The notes under the pieces were generated by a model. It was not told the origin of the DNA. It was given only the letters and a program-made list of their open reading frames with translations, and made no database searches. A stretch of DNA of 25,833 bases from Stentor coeruleus (taxonomy: Eukaryota; Ciliophora; Heterotrichea; Heterotrichida; Stentoridae), in contig MPUH01001023.1 of the NCBI GenBank assembly GCA_001970955.1, positions 1-25,833 on the forward strand. The letters run 5' to 3'. The position numbers were made by a program, and so were the translations under genes. This document shows positions 1-7,941 of this stretch, in pieces; position 1 is the first letter of the stretch, and each line of letters opens with the position of its first letter.

Positions 1-375
1 ATCACATATATTATAGCTGTTACCACATATATTATAGCTGTTACTACGAATATGATTATTATGCTTAATATGATCATTTCTATTTTAGGTGATGTATTCG
101 ATGAATTTCAATTAAATGCAGAAGTATATAACTATACTGAAATGGCCCAAGTTATATTAGAAATTGACCAAATCTTATCATATTTAGGTTCTACTGAAAA
201 TTATAAATACTTGCATGTTTGCATTCACGCGTATGAAGAAACAGGAAATGAATGGAAAGGAAAAACAATAGACATGCGTGATTATCTAAAAGATGAATTT
301 TTTACGAAATGTTTAAAACCATCACTAGATGAAAATCAAATGCAGATAAGTGAAAAAGTAAAGTCTGTAAGTTGA
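1..375 (+). CDS. TRP/polycystin-like cation channel, C-terminal fragment (5' truncated)
   Basis: The frame is open from the first base of the window, so the gene begins upstream. The visible part starts with a hydrophobic segment (ITYIIAVTTYIIAVTTNMII) running into LNMIISILGDVFDEFQ. This resembles the end of the last pore helix and the post-S6 linker of TRP/polycystin-type channels, where LLNLLIAIMxDxFxxx is typical. A soluble, acidic and then helical cytoplasmic tail follows (about residues 30-124 of the visible part). The first stop in frame is TGA at 373-375. The same frame then stays coding-like to 693, broken by only one more stop, so the original tail was probably longer. The pore helix and filter lie outside the window, so ion selectivity cannot be judged. 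Assignment to the channel superfamily is likely; the subfamily is uncertain. Confidence 0.6.
   Translation: MTYIIAVTTYIIAVTTNMIIMLNMIISILGDVFDEFQLNAEVYNYTEMAQVILEIDQILSYLGSTENYKYLHVCIHAYEETGNEWKGKTIDMRDYLKDEFFTKCLKPSLDENQMQISEKVKSVS
4..45 (+). repeat. two tandem 21-bp units inside the channel's last helix
   Basis: Two adjacent 21-bp copies (4-24 and 25-45) differ only at their last base. They keep the frame and encode TYIIAVT twice, so the transmembrane segment is lengthened by exactly seven residues per copy. This is seen directly in the sequence. It could be a recent in-frame duplication or an assembly effect at the contig edge. Confidence 0.8.
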
Positions 376-693
376 GAAGTAAAAACTGTCCAAGAAGAAA
401 TGAAGGTTGTTAAAACTATTGAAAATAACGTTCAAATTATCAGTGGAGAAGTAAAAACTATACGAGAAGAAATGAAGGGTGTTAAAACTATCAGTGAAAA
501 AGTAAAATAAGTCAGTGAAGAAGTAAAATCTGTCAGTGAAGAAGTAAAATCTGTTAGTGAAGAAGTAAAATCTGTCAGTGAAGAAATGAAGGCTAGCATG
601 AATAATCTTAACAATAGAGTTGAGGATATTGAAAGAAACATTTCTAATATTCAAGGAAGTATTGAATTAGTTTTGAAAATCCTCAATAAATAA
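376..693 (+). pseudogene. degenerate coiled-coil tail of the channel, in frame after a TGA
   Basis: After the TGA at 373-375 the same frame reads EVKTVQEEMKVVKTIENNVQ and onward through repeated V-S-E-E-V-K heptads, ending at TAA 691-693 after LVLKILNK. The only interruptions are the TGA and a TAA at 508-510. The TAA sits exactly where the neighbouring repeats carry TCT (Ser). No 15-nt GT-AG intron removes either stop. The heptad spacing of V, V and M residues suggests a coiled coil, which fits a multimerising channel tail. The likely reading is that premature stops truncated the gene recently. Alternatives are sequence error or stop readthrough; a reassigned code is not supported by the other genes in the window. 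Confidence 0.5.
511..594 (+). repeat. four tandem 21-bp (heptad) repeats
   Basis: Four 21-bp units start at 511, 532, 553 and 574. Each codes for V-S-E-E-V-K-S or a close variant (the last is V-S-E-E-M-K-A). The first three differ by one base. The unit length equals one coiled-coil heptad, so gain or loss of units keeps both the reading frame and the helix register. Confidence 0.85.
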
Positions 694-1248
694 TTAATTA
701 GGTTATTAAAAATATTTTCTAAAAAATCACTAGTTAAATCAAATTAGAAGATATATAATTTTGAAATACTCTTCAGAAATCTTGAAAAAGTATTTATAGC
801 TTTCCATAAATTTTACCATCATATACTAGAGAAAACAAGGTTTAATTATTTTTATGGGAACTCACTAAACATGCAAGACTAAGAACTTTTATGATTATTT
901 TCAGATAAATTTCCCATAAAGAAAGATTAACTTAAATATAAACAGATATATTTCTGAAAATATAAAAATGATTCTATTGTTTCCAAGATAAAAAAATTAA
1001 TATACAAGCTAGGTATATTAGTGATTTTTACAGTGAAAATATAGACTATAATCATTTTTATAAATTAATTATCTTTATGCCTAAAAAATTCATGAAAATT
1101 AAGCTCATCTGAATAGGCATATCAAAGCTAGCAGTAGAAAATATAGGATTAAAAAAACTTATAATTAAGTTCTAAGCAAGTTTTAAGATTCAGTATATCA
1201 AAGCTTAAAATACATCACTGTTATTTCGATATCAGTCCCAGTAACTTT
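694..1248. other. AT-rich spacer, no gene seen
   Basis: The stretch is strongly AT-rich with stops in all frames. No RNA gene, extended repeat or convincing coding segment was seen. It separates the channel tail from a minus-strand coding-like region. Confidence 0.5.
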
Positions 1249-1594
1249 TCATTTCTCTATTATAACAAGTCTCAAAGCTTTCTTTTTTATCTCTTCCATA
1301 AGTGTTAAACTCTTATTACTCAAATTTTCCAAAGCTCTCTTCTTACCATACTCCTCCTGTTTCTCTTATCAATTTCCTTAGCTTTCTACACCTGAGCTTT
1401 TTTCTTTATTTAAAAATCTTCTCTTCAAAACTTTCCATATCATCATAATCCAACACCTACAATAAAGCCACACTTTTTCTTAACCCTAAAAAAATAACAT
1501 TATCAAAAACTTGTATCAATTCAAACCTATATTTCCACATATTTTCATCATCTCTCCAAATAACCAAATAAACTCCCAACTTCACTAAAAGCAT
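1249..1594 (-). pseudogene. coding-like relic or mis-sequenced gene, unknown product
   Basis: On the minus strand an ATG at 1592-1594 opens MLLVKLGVYLVIWRDDENMW and continues to LGLRKS. A TAG then occurs. Removing 1457-1471 (GTGGCTTTATTGTAG, 15 nt) would continue in frame as VLDYDDMESFEEKIFK before a TAA. Further on, in shifted frames, come strongly helical coding-like pieces, including KKKAQV, KAKEID and EKQEEYGKKRALENLSNKSL, ending in LMEEIKKKALRLVIIEK and a TGA at 1249-1251. The candidate intron lacks the A at position 10 seen in the confident ones. Several frameshifts would be needed for one protein. It may be a decayed gene, a gene with errors, or partly chance. The family is not recognised. 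Confidence 0.3.
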
Positions 1595-1667
1595 TTGCAG
1601 GATCTTCAATTTTTTACTAAAATAATCTCTTAAAAAATTCCTTATCTTAACTAATAAAAGTCTTTCC

Positions 1668-1862
1668 CTACAACAAAAGCCCAGGCTTCTGTGTCAAAAG
1701 TAAATTAAAGCGTTTTTTGCAAAGAATCCTCTCTTCTGAAAACTGATCATCAGGTGAGAACTTAGCCGGGTGTGCAGATTGAGTACACGTTCCATCAGGG
1801 GCAGTTTCTGATAAAGTATAAACTCTCTTTCCATTCTTACCTGAATAATATCTCAGCAACAT
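1668..1862 (-). CDS. NOP10: H/ACA ribonucleoprotein subunit NOP10
   Basis: A 64-residue protein, the normal size for NOP10. The start [17 protein letters not shown] matches the family's M-x-L-x-Y-Y-x(4)-G-x-R-V-Y-T-L beginning. The middle [20 protein letters not shown] matches the highly conserved SAHPARFSPDD core, and [12 protein letters not shown] near the end matches KKRFxxLxTQxP. NOP10 binds the pseudouridine synthase CBF5/dyskerin with NHP2 and GAR1. In other eukaryotes this complex acts in the nucleolus in rRNA pseudouridylation and with telomerase RNA. The gene is intronless. Its start codon lies only 25 bp from that of the divergent kinase gene, so the two must share a promoter region. 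The identification rests on motifs along the entire length. Confidence 0.95.
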   Translation of the reverse strand: MLLRYYSGKNGKRVYTLSETAPDGTCTQSAHPAKFSPDDQFSEERILCKKRFNLLLTQKPGLLL

Positions 1863-1887
1863 TTATATGATTACAAGCCATAATTAA
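1863..1887. promoter_or_regulatory. 25-bp divergent spacer between NOP10 and the PH-kinase
   Basis: Only 25 bp, AT-rich, separate the start codons of two genes pointing away from each other. Any promoter elements must lie here or inside one of the two coding regions, and both 5' UTRs must be very short or overlap. No TATA or CCAAT element is obvious. Confidence 0.5.
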
Positions 1888-3306
1888 ATGTCCTCTATTT
1901 TTGACGACATAGACAGACAAGTAAATCCTGGAATTTCATTTTGGTGTCCCTTAGAATCTTATGTCCTTCAAGATATCACAGAAAATAAACTCTATAGTTC
2001 CAAGCTAAAAATAATCAAGTCTAAAAACTGGAAAGAAAGAACAATAATCTTAACGACAACTTCGCTTTATTATTGCAAAAAAAACACAGAAAATCCTAAG
2101 AAAATGACCGTAATCAAGTGGAAAAAAGTTGAAGCTTTTACTGAAGATAATGAAATCGAAGAACGTTTTGGGTTCAAAATCGGCCAGGGTGATATTTTTG
2201 AAGAGTTTTATACAGAAAACGTTGAAATGCTAGAAAACTGGCTTGTAAACCTAAGTAAAGTGGCAATAATGATTGACTTTGAAGAAGATTATGCTATAAT
2301 CAAAGAGGTAGGTAAAGGCAATTATGCAACTGTTTTCCTAGTACAAGATTTAGAAAGTTATCAAAAATACGCAGTAAAACAAATAAACAAAGAAGTTGTG
2401 AGAAAAAGTTCTCGAGGACCAAGTGCGGTGATAAGCGAAATTGAAATCATGAGGAAAATAAACCATCCAATGATGATAAAACTTTATAGAATCTATGAAA
2501 ATGATGACTTTGTAAGTTTAGTTCTAGACTATGTTGAAGGTGGGGACTTATTTCATAGGATACAAAAAAAAGAACGTTTTTCTGAAGAAATTGCGACAAT
2601 TTTTATGTCAAATATGCTTGAAGGGCTTAGATATATTCATTCATTAAACATAGTACATAGGGATTTAAAGCCTGAAAATATACTCATGGTATCTCCAGAT
2701 GATGATTCAGAATTTAAATTATGCGACTTTGGCCTTGCCTGTATTGCTGGAGATGATCAAATCCTTCGATGTGGGTCTCCAGGTTATGTAGCTCCAGAAA
2801 TCCTTATGAAAAAAGCTTATAATAACAAAGTTGATATTTTTAGTGCAGGTATTATATTGTATATTATCCTGTCAGGAAGAGCTCCATTCTATGGGAAAAC
2901 ATCAAATGAAATTTTAATTAAAAACAAAGAATGTAGATTACAATTCCATGATAAATATTGGAGACATGTTTCAAAAGAAGGTATTGATATGGTTTTAAAA
3001 CTCACTGACCCTGATCCAAATACTAGAGTGTCTGCTGATTTAGCTTTAAGACATCCTTGGATTGTATCTGCTAATAAAGCTATGTCATTATTATCTCCAT
3101 TTCAAATAAGCCAAAATATTGAAGGCTCACCTGAATGTGGAGCTTCGTTTACTTTGATGAAAAGGATTAATGATAGAAGGGAAATGGGAGCTGAAGTGAT
3201 TATTGGCAATGTAGAACTTAATAGGGGAGCTGTTGAGAATATACCTGAATCAAAACATGCTAATGAAGTATTGAAAAAACTTAGAGATGAAGATACTAAT
3301 TTATAG
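1888..3306 (+). CDS. PH-domain serine/threonine kinase, CAMK-like
   Basis: The 472-residue protein has a PH-like domain at about 24-128, with a basic first strand/loop (KLKIIKSKNWKERTIILT) and the closing helix ending in NWLVNL. A protein kinase domain follows at about 135-391. Visible catalytic features are the Gly loop GKGNYATV (142-149), the lysine of AVK (K164), HRDLKPEN (257-264), DFG (280-282) and APE (302-304), so it should be active. The layout and the SGRAPF and HPWI motifs place it with CaMK-type kinases. The PH domain suggests recruitment to phosphoinositide-containing membranes. Residues about 395-472 form a divergent tail without a clear calmodulin site. The activation loop (ILRCGSPGYVAPE) lacks the usual Thr at the TPxYxAPE position and has Ser instead. 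The substrate is unknown. Confidence 0.9.
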   Translation: MSSIFDDIDRQVNPGISFWCPLESYVLQDITENKLYSSKLKIIKSKNWKERTIILTTTSLYYCKKNTENPKKMTVIKWKKVEAFTEDNEIEERFGFKIGQGDIFEEFYTENVEMLENWLVNLSKVAIMIDFEEDYAIIKEVGKGNYATVFLVQDLESYQKYAVKQINKEVVRKSSRGPSAVISEIEIMRKINHPMMIKLYRIYENDDFVSLVLDYVEGGDLFHRIQKKERFSEEIATIFMSNMLEGLRYIHSLNIVHRDLKPENILMVSPDDDSEFKLCDFGLACIAGDDQILRCGSPGYVAPEILMKKAYNNKVDIFSAGIILYIILSGRAPFYGKTSNEILIKNKECRLQFHDKYWRHVSKEGIDMVLKLTDPDPNTRVSADLALRHPWIVSANKAMSLLSPFQISQNIEGSPECGASFTLMKRINDRREMGAEVIIGNVELNRGAVENIPESKHANEVLKKLRDEDTNL

Positions 3307-4365
3307 TATTTTATGGGGTTTTTAGGGTTTTTTAGGTTTTTTTGTATTAGAAGAAGTAGAAAAGTTAGATAGGATGGTTTGTAAATGAGGATTACTATTA
3401 ACTAAGAATAAAGTTAGGAAGGTTAGTGGTTGTTTTCTTATCTCTCTCCGAATTTTCTAAATATGCATGAGTATTTCTTGAATTCGATTGCCTCTAGATC
3501 GACAGCCCTTGCATGACAAGGATAAGAAGGCAAAGATTTTGATAAATGGCATTTTTGGGTTTTTAGCCTATGCTTATGTTGATGGATTTGAGAACCTGAT
3601 TATGAGAGATTTGATTGGATTTAAGAATTTTGATTGGAAGAACTTGATTATGGATGCTTGGAGGTCGTGAGTTTTAGAGTCTCTCTGAAAATGCCATTTA
3701 TAACCATGATTTCATTTTTTTAGTTTTAAAGGATGTGCTTAGTTTACTGCTTGGGGTGGTTTATTAGGAAGAAAAATTTTATGTTTGGTAAAAGAGATAA
3801 GGGGCTAAAATTTTTATAAAGAATGGATTGAAGTAGATAATATAAAAACTTTTTATTGGTTTTTGACATGTAATAAATAGGTTGGGGTTATGTATAGTAA
3901 ATACCTCAGTATAAAACCCGTGAGCACCTTCAAGATTATATTCCATGAACTATATCAAAACTATTGAAAAATCTCAACTAAAATTATCTTAATGTTTTGG
4001 CTTAGATATAATATGAGTCTATTTGCCATGACTAAGAAGATTTATAAAGACAAACAAAAGATTTTTTTTTGTATAACCCAATAATCTCATTTATATATAT
4101 ATATAGCCTCTCTTAAAGATTTAAAGAGTATATACACTAATGAACATTATAAACTCATATAATTGTTTTTAAATTATATTTATTAATCTTTATTTGATTT
4201 ATATATTCTTGTTTCAGTTCTATAATACAATTTTCAAAAGTTTTCCTGTTTAAAATCTAACTAAATTTGAAGATTTATATTAAACAAAATACTTGAAAAT
4301 ATGATAAAAATATATAAAAAACTTGCAAGAATTAATAATACACTTATTTGTAAAGTTTTAAAACG
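3307..4365. other. intergenic region between convergent genes
   Basis: Just after the kinase stop the + strand has G-runs in T-rich sequence (GGGG, GGG, GG within about 40 bases). G-rich, C-poor sequence continues to about 3900 and then becomes G-poor towards the minus-strand gene. A short frame at 3488-3670 opens only from TTG and resembles no family. A 14-bp inverted repeat pairs the segments around 3541-3554 and 3690-3703. An (AT)n run lies near 4090-4105. No RNA gene was recognised. Confidence 0.5.
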
Positions 4366-5829
4366 CTAAGATTGGGTTTTTTCTTTTCCAGCAGTTTTTG
4401 CAGATTTCTTAATAGATTTCAATCTTTTTTTAAGGTCTTTTTCATGATTTTTTAAATCTTCAATCTCATTTCTAAGGCTTTGGTTAGTTGATAGGAGAAG
4501 TTTATTAGTATTCTTTATAGAATCCACATAGATTTTATTTTGAAAAGATTCATGGCTTAAAGTGTCCACAAGGTCATGAAGTTCTTCAATTGATTTTTTA
4601 AAAAACTCATTTGAACTCAAAGTTTTTTCTAATCTTTTCTGTAATTTAGTGTTTTCTTTTGATATTTTCTGATTCTCATTAAATAATTCATCAAAATTAG
4701 CTTTTTTATCTAATATATTTCTTTCAAGATCAGTATTTGTTACAACAAGCGCTTTATTCTTAATTTTAAGCTCATTATTTTCCCTTTCAAGTGCATGATT
4801 ATTAGCTTGGGACTTTATAAGATCTTGTTTGTACATATTAACTAAATTCTCAAGCTCTTCAACTTGTGTTTTTAATTCAGAATCTTTTTGTATTGGGTTT
4901 ATTTTTTTTTGTTTATAACTATTTTCTTGTTGCTTAGAATCTGAAAAATCAGGGTCAAAAGAATGGTTTAAAAGACTTAAGTCTTCTCTTGAGTTCTCGT
5001 TATTTGGCTGTTCTTTTGGTAAAGGGTCATCAATGTGGTTTAAGGATATGATGTTTTTTTGAGGCACTTCAGTGTATTTATTGTTTTTCCATGTTTGCAT
5101 TATTGATTTAGCTTGCTTAACTTCTAAATAAATACTAATTACATCACACTCAATACTTTTATCATATTTTTCAGCAGACTCTTTAAAATAATTTTCATAT
5201 GAATTTACAACTTTTTTTAGTAACAACGCTTTTTCTTTATTTCCCTGATATATATTATTAACAAATTCTTTAAGCAAGTTTTTGACTTTATAAAAATCTT
5301 TTTTCACTATTTTTTTATCTGTTTTTTCAAAAGGTTTCAAAAAAAAGGTTGGGGGCATTTCTATATTGTTTTCCTTTATGATATTTAGTATTTGATAAAA
5401 ATGAGTATAAGTACTTTTACTATTATACTTGAAGATTTTTCCCCAGTTTTCTATACATTGAAGTGCTAGTATCATAAATTTGAAAGCATTTTTATCTTTG
5501 ATTTTTAAAAAGTTAAGCCATAGAGAAAAACCTTGACAATCTTCTTCTCCAAGAATAATCGCAGGGAATTTTGGCACTATATGTTTATCAATATAAGATA
5601 TAACAATTGGTATTTTTGAAGATATGAGATGTTTAAGCATTCTAACACTTTGTAGTTTTGTAATATAATGAGCATTTACTGATACTAATTCAAAAGTTAG
5701 TTGTTTTAAAAGAATTTTCATTAACTGTTCTTCACAATTAGAGAATTTCGATAAGAATATTGGTATTAAATTGTCTGAATTCTGAGAGGCAATAATTTGA
5801 TTGAGAATTTTTTCTTCCTCGCTGTTCAT
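4366..5829 (-). CDS. unknown protein: helical VHS/ENTH-like N-terminus plus long coiled coil
   Basis: The protein has 487 residues. Positions about 1-165 are a chain of amphipathic helices (LKQLTFELVSVNAHYITKLQ, SLWLNFLKIKDKNAFKFMIL) ending in CIENWGKIF. This is reminiscent of VHS/ENTH superhelical domains, where a W-x(2)-x-F near the end is common. Helical sequence continues to about 250. A linker rich in N, E and S follows (about 255-315), then a long coiled coil from about 318 to 480 with regular heptads and many K/E/N residues, and a basic C-terminus. No catalytic motif or signal peptide is visible. If the VHS resemblance is real, a role in membrane trafficking or a scaffold is plausible, but this is weak inference from shape. 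The gene is intronless as read, and the start is the first ATG after an AT-rich spacer. Confidence 0.75.
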   Translation of the reverse strand: MNSEEEKILNQIIASQNSDNLIPIFLSKFSNCEEQLMKILLKQLTFELVSVNAHYITKLQSVRMLKHLISSKIPIVISYIDKHIVPKFPAIILGEEDCQGFSLWLNFLKIKDKNAFKFMILALQCIENWGKIFKYNSKSTYTHFYQILNIIKENNIEMPPTFFLKPFEKTDKKIVKKDFYKVKNLLKEFVNNIYQGNKEKALLLKKVVNSYENYFKESAEKYDKSIECDVISIYLEVKQAKSIMQTWKNNKYTEVPQKNIISLNHIDDPLPKEQPNNENSREDLSLLNHSFDPDFSDSKQQENSYKQKKINPIQKDSELKTQVEELENLVNMYKQDLIKSQANNHALERENNELKIKNKALVVTNTDLERNILDKKANFDELFNENQKISKENTKLQKRLEKTLSSNEFFKKSIEELHDLVDTLSHESFQNKIYVDSIKNTNKLLLSTNQSLRNEIEDLKNHEKDLKKRLKSIKKSAKTAGKEKTQS

Positions 5830-6527
5830 CTTGTAAATTTTATTACATTTAATAAATACAACTAGTTATGGAGATTTAAGAATATTTTGTATTAAGGATT
5901 TTATTCTAAAGACTTTTTTAGGTATTGAAAATATTAGGACTTAGATTTTGGGTAAGTTTTAAAGGTAATAGTTTGATAATTTTTAGAGTTTAATGAAATA
6001 AAATTATGAAAAAGAAAAAAAATCAGTTAGGTTGAACTGATATTCACTTTGTTTAATAAAAATATTATATGATTTTATTATAAAATACGGATTTTAGTGA
6101 TTTTTTTTTGTGGGGTTTTGATGATATTTTATTAGTATTTTTAGGAGTTTAGATAAGTATAATATTTCTTAGCTGGTAAAATCAAAATATTCAATGGTGG
6201 GATGAGTTATGAAAATTGGGTATTTTAGAGACTTTTTTATGGTTTTATATTCATTTATAAGTATCATCACGATAAATAAAAACTATGATAAAAATGTTGC
6301 CAAAATAAATCGGAACTTTTAATCATGCTTGGATAGAGGGATTAAAATTTTCATATCTTTTAAATTATAATTTGATTAATAATTACTAATAATCAACAAT
6401 TATAGCTTGCTTTTAATGTAGGCATATAGAAACTATATATTTTCTATATCAAAAATTAAAAAATCCTATGAGTTTCCAAATAGAAAATATACAAGATATA
6501 CATAAAAACTCCTGACTAATAAATTAG
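5830..6527. other. spacer between tandem minus-strand genes
   Basis: Near 5830-6250, upstream of the minus-strand gene, the + strand is G-rich and C-poor. Further right it becomes G-poor. A perfect 9-bp inverted repeat with an 8-base loop (6424-6432 and 6441-6449) lies about 80 bp past the stop of the CCT gene and could be part of its 3' end. No open frame of note and no RNA gene was recognised. Confidence 0.5.
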
Positions 6528-7067
6528 TTATAGTAAATGCTTAATTACTTCATGATCAGGTCCCAAAATATTAACCGCTTTATCTCTGGTTACAAACCTT
6601 CCTTTAACCCTTAGCCTATTATCGGCTACTCTTTTCCTACAATCATAATAGATTTTTTTTTGCCAGCTTCTCTTTTTCCTTTTTTCTAAATATTTACTAA
6701 TCTTCTCCTTCCTTTGTTTCAAAGTTAGTGTCCCAATTAACTGTAAAGGATTTTTATCCATAGAGTGAACTAAGCCGACTTTTGAACTATTTTCATTTCT
6801 TTTTTTCGAAGAATTCTCAAAAAGATCATCTAAGTGTAGTTCATGCACTTCACTTTCACTTGGTTGTGTGCTTAGTTCAGGAAGTCTGTTATCTTGAGAC
6901 ATAAAGTCGATTTGCAAATTAATTAGATTGTCTTCAGGAATATCAGTTGGGGTGCTTAGAAGGTCTATGAATGAATTTTTTCTGTTGCAAAATTCGGCTT
7001 CATCAAATTGCAAATCTTGATAGATAAAATACCAAGAAATATCCTCTTCTAGACCTGACGTAAGCAT
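6528..7067 (-). CDS. CCT-motif protein
   Basis: The protein has 179 residues. The C-terminal third (about 116-160) reads LKQRKEKISKYLEKRKKRSW followed by QKKIYYDCRKRVADNRLRVK and GRFVTR. This matches the CCT motif (CONSTANS, CO-like, TOC1): basic, with the invariant Y-x-E-K-R-K-R-R, RK-x-x-A-D-x-R and GRFV blocks. In plants this motif gives nuclear localisation and DNA/NF-Y-type interactions in transcription factors controlling flowering and the clock. The first 110 residues are acidic and low in structure (DDLFENSS, QPSESEVHELHLDD) and could be an activation region. No B-box zinc finger or response-regulator domain is present, so only the CCT motif is shared. A nuclear transcription-related role is inferred. 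The motif is clear; the function in ciliates is unknown to me. Confidence 0.85.
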   Translation of the reverse strand: MLTSGLEEDISWYFIYQDLQFDEAEFCNRKNSFIDLLSTPTDIPEDNLINLQIDFMSQDNRLPELSTQPSESEVHELHLDDLFENSSKKRNENSSKVGLVHSMDKNPLQLIGTLTLKQRKEKISKYLEKRKKRSWQKKIYYDCRKRVADNRLRVKGRFVTRDKAVNILGPDHEVIKHLL

Positions 7068-7941
7068 ATTATATTAGTTTTGTGTAAAAATTGACCATTA
7101 GATTATAGTTCTTGCACCACGTTACCTTTTAGATATTAAAAGTTATATAGGAGAGAGTTGGTTAGTAAACAGAACATATAAGATTATTATATAAGATTTT
7201 TTTTAATAGTTCTATTATGGATTATGAGTTAGCCTTGGCGTATTAGCAAGTTTTGATGGAGGATTGATATAAAGGTGGAAAAATGATAAAGGTTTTATTG
7301 TAATTGCAAAAGTTTTTCTGTTATTAAGTTTACTTTTACTTTATGTTGAAAGTTGTTAATATAGGGATATCAGAGGGTACAAAAATCATAAATTCTTATA
7401 AATATTAGAAGATTTAAAAATATACATCATATATATGATACTGTATTTTATTAACAACTCTAAAATCTAGATTTAAACATACTTTATTACAGGGTTTCTA
7501 AGTTTCTAAGAATGCATTTTTGGTTTTCTATCCTAATCAGGCTTAAATATTAACTTTTACATAGTTTTATGCTTTTAATAATCACCTAAAATTTCCTTTA
7601 TACAATTTTTTCAATTTACTTCTGAAATTACAAAATAATCCTTACCTCTAAGAATATTTTACGATATTTTCAATTCGAATATTATTGCTTATACAGTAAT
7701 AATATCAAATACTGAAAAACTTTAATCCTTGTGTTTTAATATTCCCAACTGTAAAAATTAATAACTGTGGATTATACTATCAAACTATTGATAAAACTCA
7801 TTTGTATCAGAAATAAATACTCAAAAATTAGCAAAATCTTCAAAACCGACAGATTTTATTTTAGGATTAAAAATCCGAATTTTATAATCTCTACAATTTA
7901 TTGTAATTGATATGCAAATATGAAGACTTCATTATAATAAT
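7068..7941. other. divergent spacer between CCT gene (-) and small kinase (+)
   Basis: There is no gene in 874 bp. To about 7390 the + strand is relatively G-rich and C-poor. From about 7480 to 7941 it is G-poor with scattered C, so the strand bias flips in the middle, mirroring the two outward-pointing genes. No TATA/CCAAT pair as clear as that of the histone gene was seen. Confidence 0.5.

Noticed and set aside
373..510. Reassigned stop codons (TAA or TGA as sense)
   Set aside because: All confident genes end at standard stops and have no internal ones apart from the 15-nt introns, so only the first gene would need it.
500..513. GTAAAATAAGTCAG as an intron removing the TAA at 508-510
   Set aside because: It has 14 nt, which would shift the frame, and it destroys the heptad register.
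325..654. Minus-strand frames of 109 and 69 residues rich in F, S and T
   Set aside because: They are antisense shadows of the 21-bp heptad repeats; the + frame has sensible coiled-coil content and continues the channel frame.
3307..3345. Telomere-like G/T repeats after the kinase
   Set aside because: The GGGTTTTTAGGGTTTTTT string is short and irregular and lies between genes; it is better explained by the general G-rich downstream bias.
3488..3670. 60-residue + strand frame (FENLIMRDLIGFKNFDWKNL)
   Set aside because: It opens only from TTG, matches no family and lies in spacer with the G-rich downstream bias; kept as spacer.
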